This document shows, piece after piece, positions 60,883-64,000 of a stretch of 64,000 bases of DNA. How positions within the stretch are numbered: position 1 is the first letter of the stretch; every line of letters begins with the position of its first letter. The position numbers and the translations under genes were made by a program. The notes beneath the pieces are model-generated. The model searched no databases. It worked only from the letters and a program-made list of their open reading frames with translations, and was not told the origin of the DNA. The DNA comes from Flavobacterium sp. CFS9 (lineage in GTDB: Bacteria; Bacteroidota; Bacteroidia; Flavobacteriales; Flavobacteriaceae). The stretch is from NCBI RefSeq assembly GCF_041154745.1, contig NZ_AP031573.1:1922001-1986000 (forward strand). Direction: 5' to 3'.

Positions 60883-61938
60883 TTATTTTATTTTTGATTT
60901 GTAATGCACGTCCGACTGTAGTCTTAAAACTTCGGCACTTCTTTCAGGGGTAATGTCTCTTTGAGATTCGCCTAACATTTCATAACCAACCATAAATTTC
61001 TTTACTGTGGCTGATCGCAACAAGGGCGGATAGAAATGCATGTGGAAATGCCATTCCGGATGTTCTAAACCATCTGTAGGTGATTGATGGATTCCTGATG
61101 AATACGGAAAAGAGGTACTGAATAAATTATCGTATTTGATGGTCAGTTGTTTTAAAATTACAGCAAAGGAATTGGTTTCTTCTTCCGTAAAATCAGTAAT
61201 TTTATTTACAACTCTTTTGCTTACAATCATCGTTTCATACGGCCAGATTGCCCAAAACGGAACTAAAACAATAAAATCATCGTTTTCGATTACGACACGG
61301 TCACCGGTTTTTAATTCTGCCTGGATATAATCCTGAAGAAGCGTTCGGTTGTTCTTATCAAAATAAGATTTCAGATTTTGTTGTGTTCTTTCAACCTGAG
61401 TTGGGAGTGACGACTGTGCCCAGATCTGACCATGAGGATGCGGGTTGCTGCAGCCCATAATACTTCCTTTGTTTTCAAAAATCTGAACGTGATTGATGTA
61501 TTTGATGCTTCCCAGTTCAGCGTATTCTTTTTGCCAGACTTTTACAATGTTCTCAATTTCGTCAATTTCCATCTCCGGTAAAGTAAGATCATGCTTCGGT
61601 GAAAAACAGACTACTTTTGAAATTCCCTGTTCGGGTTTGGTTTTAAAAAAAGTATGCTTGATATCTTCCTCAAATATAATTTCGTCCTGTTTCATCGCGG
61701 CGAAATCATTTTCAAAGACAAAGCTGTCTTTGTAGTTCGGATTGTGTTCTCCGTTGGCGCGAACGTTACCCGGACAGAGATAACAGTTTGGGTCGTGCTT
61801 TGGAAGAGTTTCAGTTGCAAGAGTCTCGTTTTGCCCTTGCCACGGACGTTTGGCTCGATGAGGTGATACCAAAATCCATTCGTTTAGTAATGGATTGAAA
61901 CGTCTGTGCGGATCTTCGTTGATGTCAAAGTTTTTCAT
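60883..61938 (-). CDS. galT: UDP-glucose-hexose-1-phosphate uridylyltransferase
   Basis: 351 residues. Zinc-site Cys pair in CYLCPGN (about 52-58), the active-site HPH in NPHPHGQIWAQ (about 162-172) and a second His-rich stretch PEWHFHMHFYPP (about 292). It swaps UMP between UDP-glucose and galactose 1-phosphate in the Leloir pathway. It follows galK by 17 bp. Normal length. Confidence 0.96.
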   Translation of the reverse strand: MKNFDINEDPHRRFNPLLNEWILVSPHRAKRPWQGQNETLATETLPKHDPNCYLCPGNVRANGEHNPNYKDSFVFENDFAAMKQDEIIFEEDIKHTFFKTKPEQGISKVVCFSPKHDLTLPEMEIDEIENIVKVWQKEYAELGSIKYINHVQIFENKGSIMGCSNPHPHGQIWAQSSLPTQVERTQQNLKSYFDKNNRTLLQDYIQAELKTGDRVVIENDDFIVLVPFWAIWPYETMIVSKRVVNKITDFTEEETNSFAVILKQLTIKYDNLFSTSFPYSSGIHQSPTDGLEHPEWHFHMHFYPPLLRSATVKKFMVGYEMLGESQRDITPERSAEVLRLQSDVHYKSKIK

Positions 61939-61955
61939 TTATAGTTTTTGTGATG

Positions 61956-63119
61956 TTAAAGAAGTAGTCTTGTTCCATTAGAGATTGTTACATCATAAAA
62001 TTTTAATTCAATCCCAAATGTATTTAAATAAAGATTTGAAAACTTATTTTTCACCTCATTTTCATGTCCTTTTTTAATAAAATTTATGGTGCACCCCCCA
62101 AAACCACCCCCCATTAGGCGTGATCCAATAATAAAATCGTCTGTTTTTGCCGTATTTACAAGCATGTCCAGCTCTTTACAGCTAACTTCGTATTCTTGCG
62201 ATAAACCATAATGTGCTTCGAAAAGTAGTTGTCCCAAAAGTGTAATATTTCCCTGATCTAATGCTTCGCAGGCTTTTTCAACACGATCAATTTCCTTTAT
62301 TACAAAATGTACCCTTTTAAAAATGGTTGGCGACATTTGATGCTGCAACGTCAAAAGCTGTTCTTCGCTACAATCTCTAAAACTTTTGATTTGAGGAAAA
62401 TGATGTTTTATAATCGCCAGCCCTTGTTCGCACTCCTGTCTTCTGGTGTTGTATTCAGAGGTAAAAAGAGAATGTTTTACATTACTGTCAAATAAAACCA
62501 GAGCATAATCTTTGAAATCGGCGTTGTGATATTCAAAATCCAGAGTATTGCAATCCAGTTTGATCACTTTATTTTCAAGACCGTGAACACTCGAAAACTG
62601 ATCCATAATACCACAATTGATCCCCACCCAGTGTTCTGCTTTTTGCCCTAATAAAGCAATGTCGGCTTTTTTGATTTCTAAATCGAAAAGCGATGCAATT
62701 CCGAAAATCATTCCACATTCTAAAGCAGCAGAAGAGGATAAACCGGAACCTACCGGAATGTTGCTGCTAAAGACACAGTTGAAACCTTCAAACACAAAAC
62801 CATTGTCCTGTAATTGTTTGATTACGCCTCTGATATAATTCGTCCAGACGTTATCACTTAAAAGAATTTCTGCTTTTAAATCAATTTCAAAGGCTTCGTT
62901 CAAATCAATGGCTATTATTTTAGAGCTGTTGGTGTTGTTCTTTTCAAAAGCAAAACAAATGATCTTGTCGATGGCCGCAGGTAAAACATAGCCGTCGTTG
63001 TAGTCAATATGTTCTCCTATAATATTGATCCTTCCGGGAGAGAGCACCACTTTTTGCGGAGCGGCCCCAAAAGACTTCTCAAAAAAAGCGGTTGTGTTTT
63101 GTATTAAAATATCATTCAT
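61956..63119 (-). CDS. galK: galactokinase
   Basis: 387 residues from the ATG at 63119. The three GHMP kinase motifs are seen: PGRINIIGEHIDYNDG (about 27-42), the ATP loop PVGSGLSSSAAL (about 121-132) and GSRLMGGGFGGC (about 337-348). It phosphorylates galactose with ATP. The open frame extends to a TTG at 63170, but MNDILIQNTTAFFE is a usual kinase start and the ATG is chosen. Confidence 0.96.
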   Translation of the reverse strand: MNDILIQNTTAFFEKSFGAAPQKVVLSPGRINIIGEHIDYNDGYVLPAAIDKIICFAFEKNNTNSSKIIAIDLNEAFEIDLKAEILLSDNVWTNYIRGVIKQLQDNGFVFEGFNCVFSSNIPVGSGLSSSAALECGMIFGIASLFDLEIKKADIALLGQKAEHWVGINCGIMDQFSSVHGLENKVIKLDCNTLDFEYHNADFKDYALVLFDSNVKHSLFTSEYNTRRQECEQGLAIIKHHFPQIKSFRDCSEEQLLTLQHQMSPTIFKRVHFVIKEIDRVEKACEALDQGNITLLGQLLFEAHYGLSQEYEVSCKELDMLVNTAKTDDFIIGSRLMGGGFGGCTINFIKKGHENEVKNKFSNLYLNTFGIELKFYDVTISNGTRLLL

Positions 63120-63173
63120 TGGGTAGTGGTTGAAAGAAATAGCTTTTAGTTTTTGGTTGGTTTTTAGCAAGCA

Positions 63174-64000
63174 TTAGTTTATATTTTCAAATCGGTAAAG
63201 GGTTTTTTGATGATAGGTTTCTCCTTTTCGTAAAACCGAATTCGGAAAATGTTTATGATTAGGAGCATCCGGAAAATTTTGTGCTTCAAAACAAATTCCG
63301 CTAAATGCATGGTAAGCTGCATTTTCTTTCCCTTTTACAGATCCAAAACAATTTCCGCCTACATAGATGTGTACGCTGGGCTGATCTGTAATAACTTTCA
63401 TCTGCAAATTGTTTCCGATACTGGATAAAGTGGCGGAAACCGCTTTTCCGGATTCAATTACAAACGAATGGTCAATAAATTCCGGGCATCTTTTAGCCAT
63501 TCTGAAATCAAAATCATGATCAGAAAGAGCAATGAAATTTCCGGTTGGAATATTCTCAGTATCGGTTTCCAGCATTCTGTCAGAATCAATAAAGAGCGTC
63601 TGGTTTAACAAATCCCGATGATGTCCCTCAAGATTAAAATAAGTGTGATGAGTAAGATTCACAATCGTATCTTCTGTTGAGGTCGCTTTATATTCTAGTT
63701 TTAATTCGTTTTCTTCCGTTAAAGTATAAGTCAAATCAACCTGTAAAGCCCCGGGATAATTCTCCTCTAAATTCTCACTCAAAAGACTTAAAGTTATCGT
63801 AGGATTATCGCCCGAAGTAATATGGGTAATGTTCCATGTTTTTTGCCCAAAGCCAATGTACCCGCCATGTAAGGCATTGCCATTGTTGTTGGTATTCAAT
63901 TGAAATGTCTGATCGTTTAAGCTAAAAATACCTTTGTCGATTCGTCCGGCATAACGCCCAACGGTAGCGCCAAAATAAGGAGCGCTTGGTAAATGATAAG
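63174..64000 (-). CDS. galM: aldose 1-epimerase (galactose mutarotase), N-terminus outside the window
   Basis: About 274 residues are visible; the frame is open to the edge of the window, so the first about 60-80 residues are missing. The visible part begins YHLPSAPYFGATVGRYAGRI and includes the catalytic-type His in LHGGYIGF and LTHHTYFNLEGH, and the Glu in ICFEAQNFPDAPNH. It converts beta-galactose to the alpha form that galK uses. It is the first visible gene of the galM-galK-galT-symporter operon. An open frame from 63899 only reflects an internal TTG. Confidence 0.94.
   Translation of the reverse strand, partial: YHLPSAPYFGATVGRYAGRIDKGIFSLNDQTFQLNTNNNGNALHGGYIGFGQKTWNITHITSGDNPTITLSLLSENLEENYPGALQVDLTYTLTEENELKLEYKATSTEDTIVNLTHHTYFNLEGHHRDLLNQTLFIDSDRMLETDTENIPTGNFIALSDHDFDFRMAKRCPEFIDHSFVIESGKAVSATLSSIGNNLQMKVITDQPSVHIYVGGNCFGSVKGKENAAYHAFSGICFEAQNFPDAPNHKHFPNSVLRKGETYHQKTLYRFENIN

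Noticed and set aside
58950..64000. Polysaccharide utilisation locus
   Set aside because: No SusC/SusD pair, sensor or glycoside hydrolase is linked; these are plain Leloir galactose genes with a symporter.

Overview
The window is AT-rich, uses Bacteroidetes-type promoters (TTG, a 16-24 bp spacer, then TAnnTTTG), has almost no Shine-Dalgarno sequences, and carries type IX secretion (T9SS) genes, a T9SS sorting domain and a flexirubin pigment cluster. This points to a Flavobacterium close to F. johnsoniae: the tyrosine ammonia-lyase reads, from memory, as a near-identical homologue of the characterised F. johnsoniae enzyme, and the order sprE, bactofilin, atp operon, flexirubin cluster matches what I recall for that species. 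No rRNA, tRNA, CRISPR array, prophage or intact insertion sequence was seen.

Region 1 (1-7455, + strand): the 3' end of a sprE/porW-like gliding and T9SS lipoprotein gene, a bactofilin, an atpZ/atpI-like gene, a small four-helix membrane protein and the F-type ATP synthase genes atpB-E-F-H-A-G. The beta and epsilon genes (atpD, atpC) are absent, as expected for Bacteroidetes, where they lie elsewhere. Strong hairpins sit after atpE and between atpA and atpG. Region 2 (7456-21234): housekeeping and envelope genes, namely a GNAT acetyltransferase, a polysaccharide flippase, dUTPase, a nucleotidyltransferase, a TPR protein, a DUF4292 lipoprotein, an EnvC-like protein, a CBS-domain protein, RbfA, an FtsX-type permease, a MATE exporter, a secreted tail-fibre-like protein and DusB.

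Region 3 (21377-54489, almost all - strand): a large flexirubin (aryl polyene plus dialkylresorcinol) cluster. Tyrosine ammonia-lyase would supply 4-coumarate. An AMP-binding ligase, two acyl carrier proteins, four ketosynthase-like proteins plus a truncated one, FabG, FabZ-like dehydratases and thioesterases would build the aryl polyene chain. DarB and DarA would make the dialkylresorcinol. A BtrH-like protein, a C45-type NTN hydrolase, LPLAT and PlsC-type acyltransferases are candidates for ester formation. An ABC-2 exporter, an MMPL transporter, a LolA-like carrier, lipoproteins and two beta-barrels would place the pigment in the outer membrane. A divergently transcribed flavin halogenase-like enzyme may tailor the ring. 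Many genes overlap by 1-35 bp (TAATG or ATGA junctions), so most of the cluster is probably translationally coupled.

Region 4 (54614-64000, - strand): a small secreted protein, a large T9SS-exported protein with two chitin-binding modules and a possible glycosidase domain, and a galactose operon (galM, galK, galT, sodium/sugar symporter). Intergenic gaps across the window hold several families of imperfect palindromic or tandem repeats, a few of them shared between distant sites.
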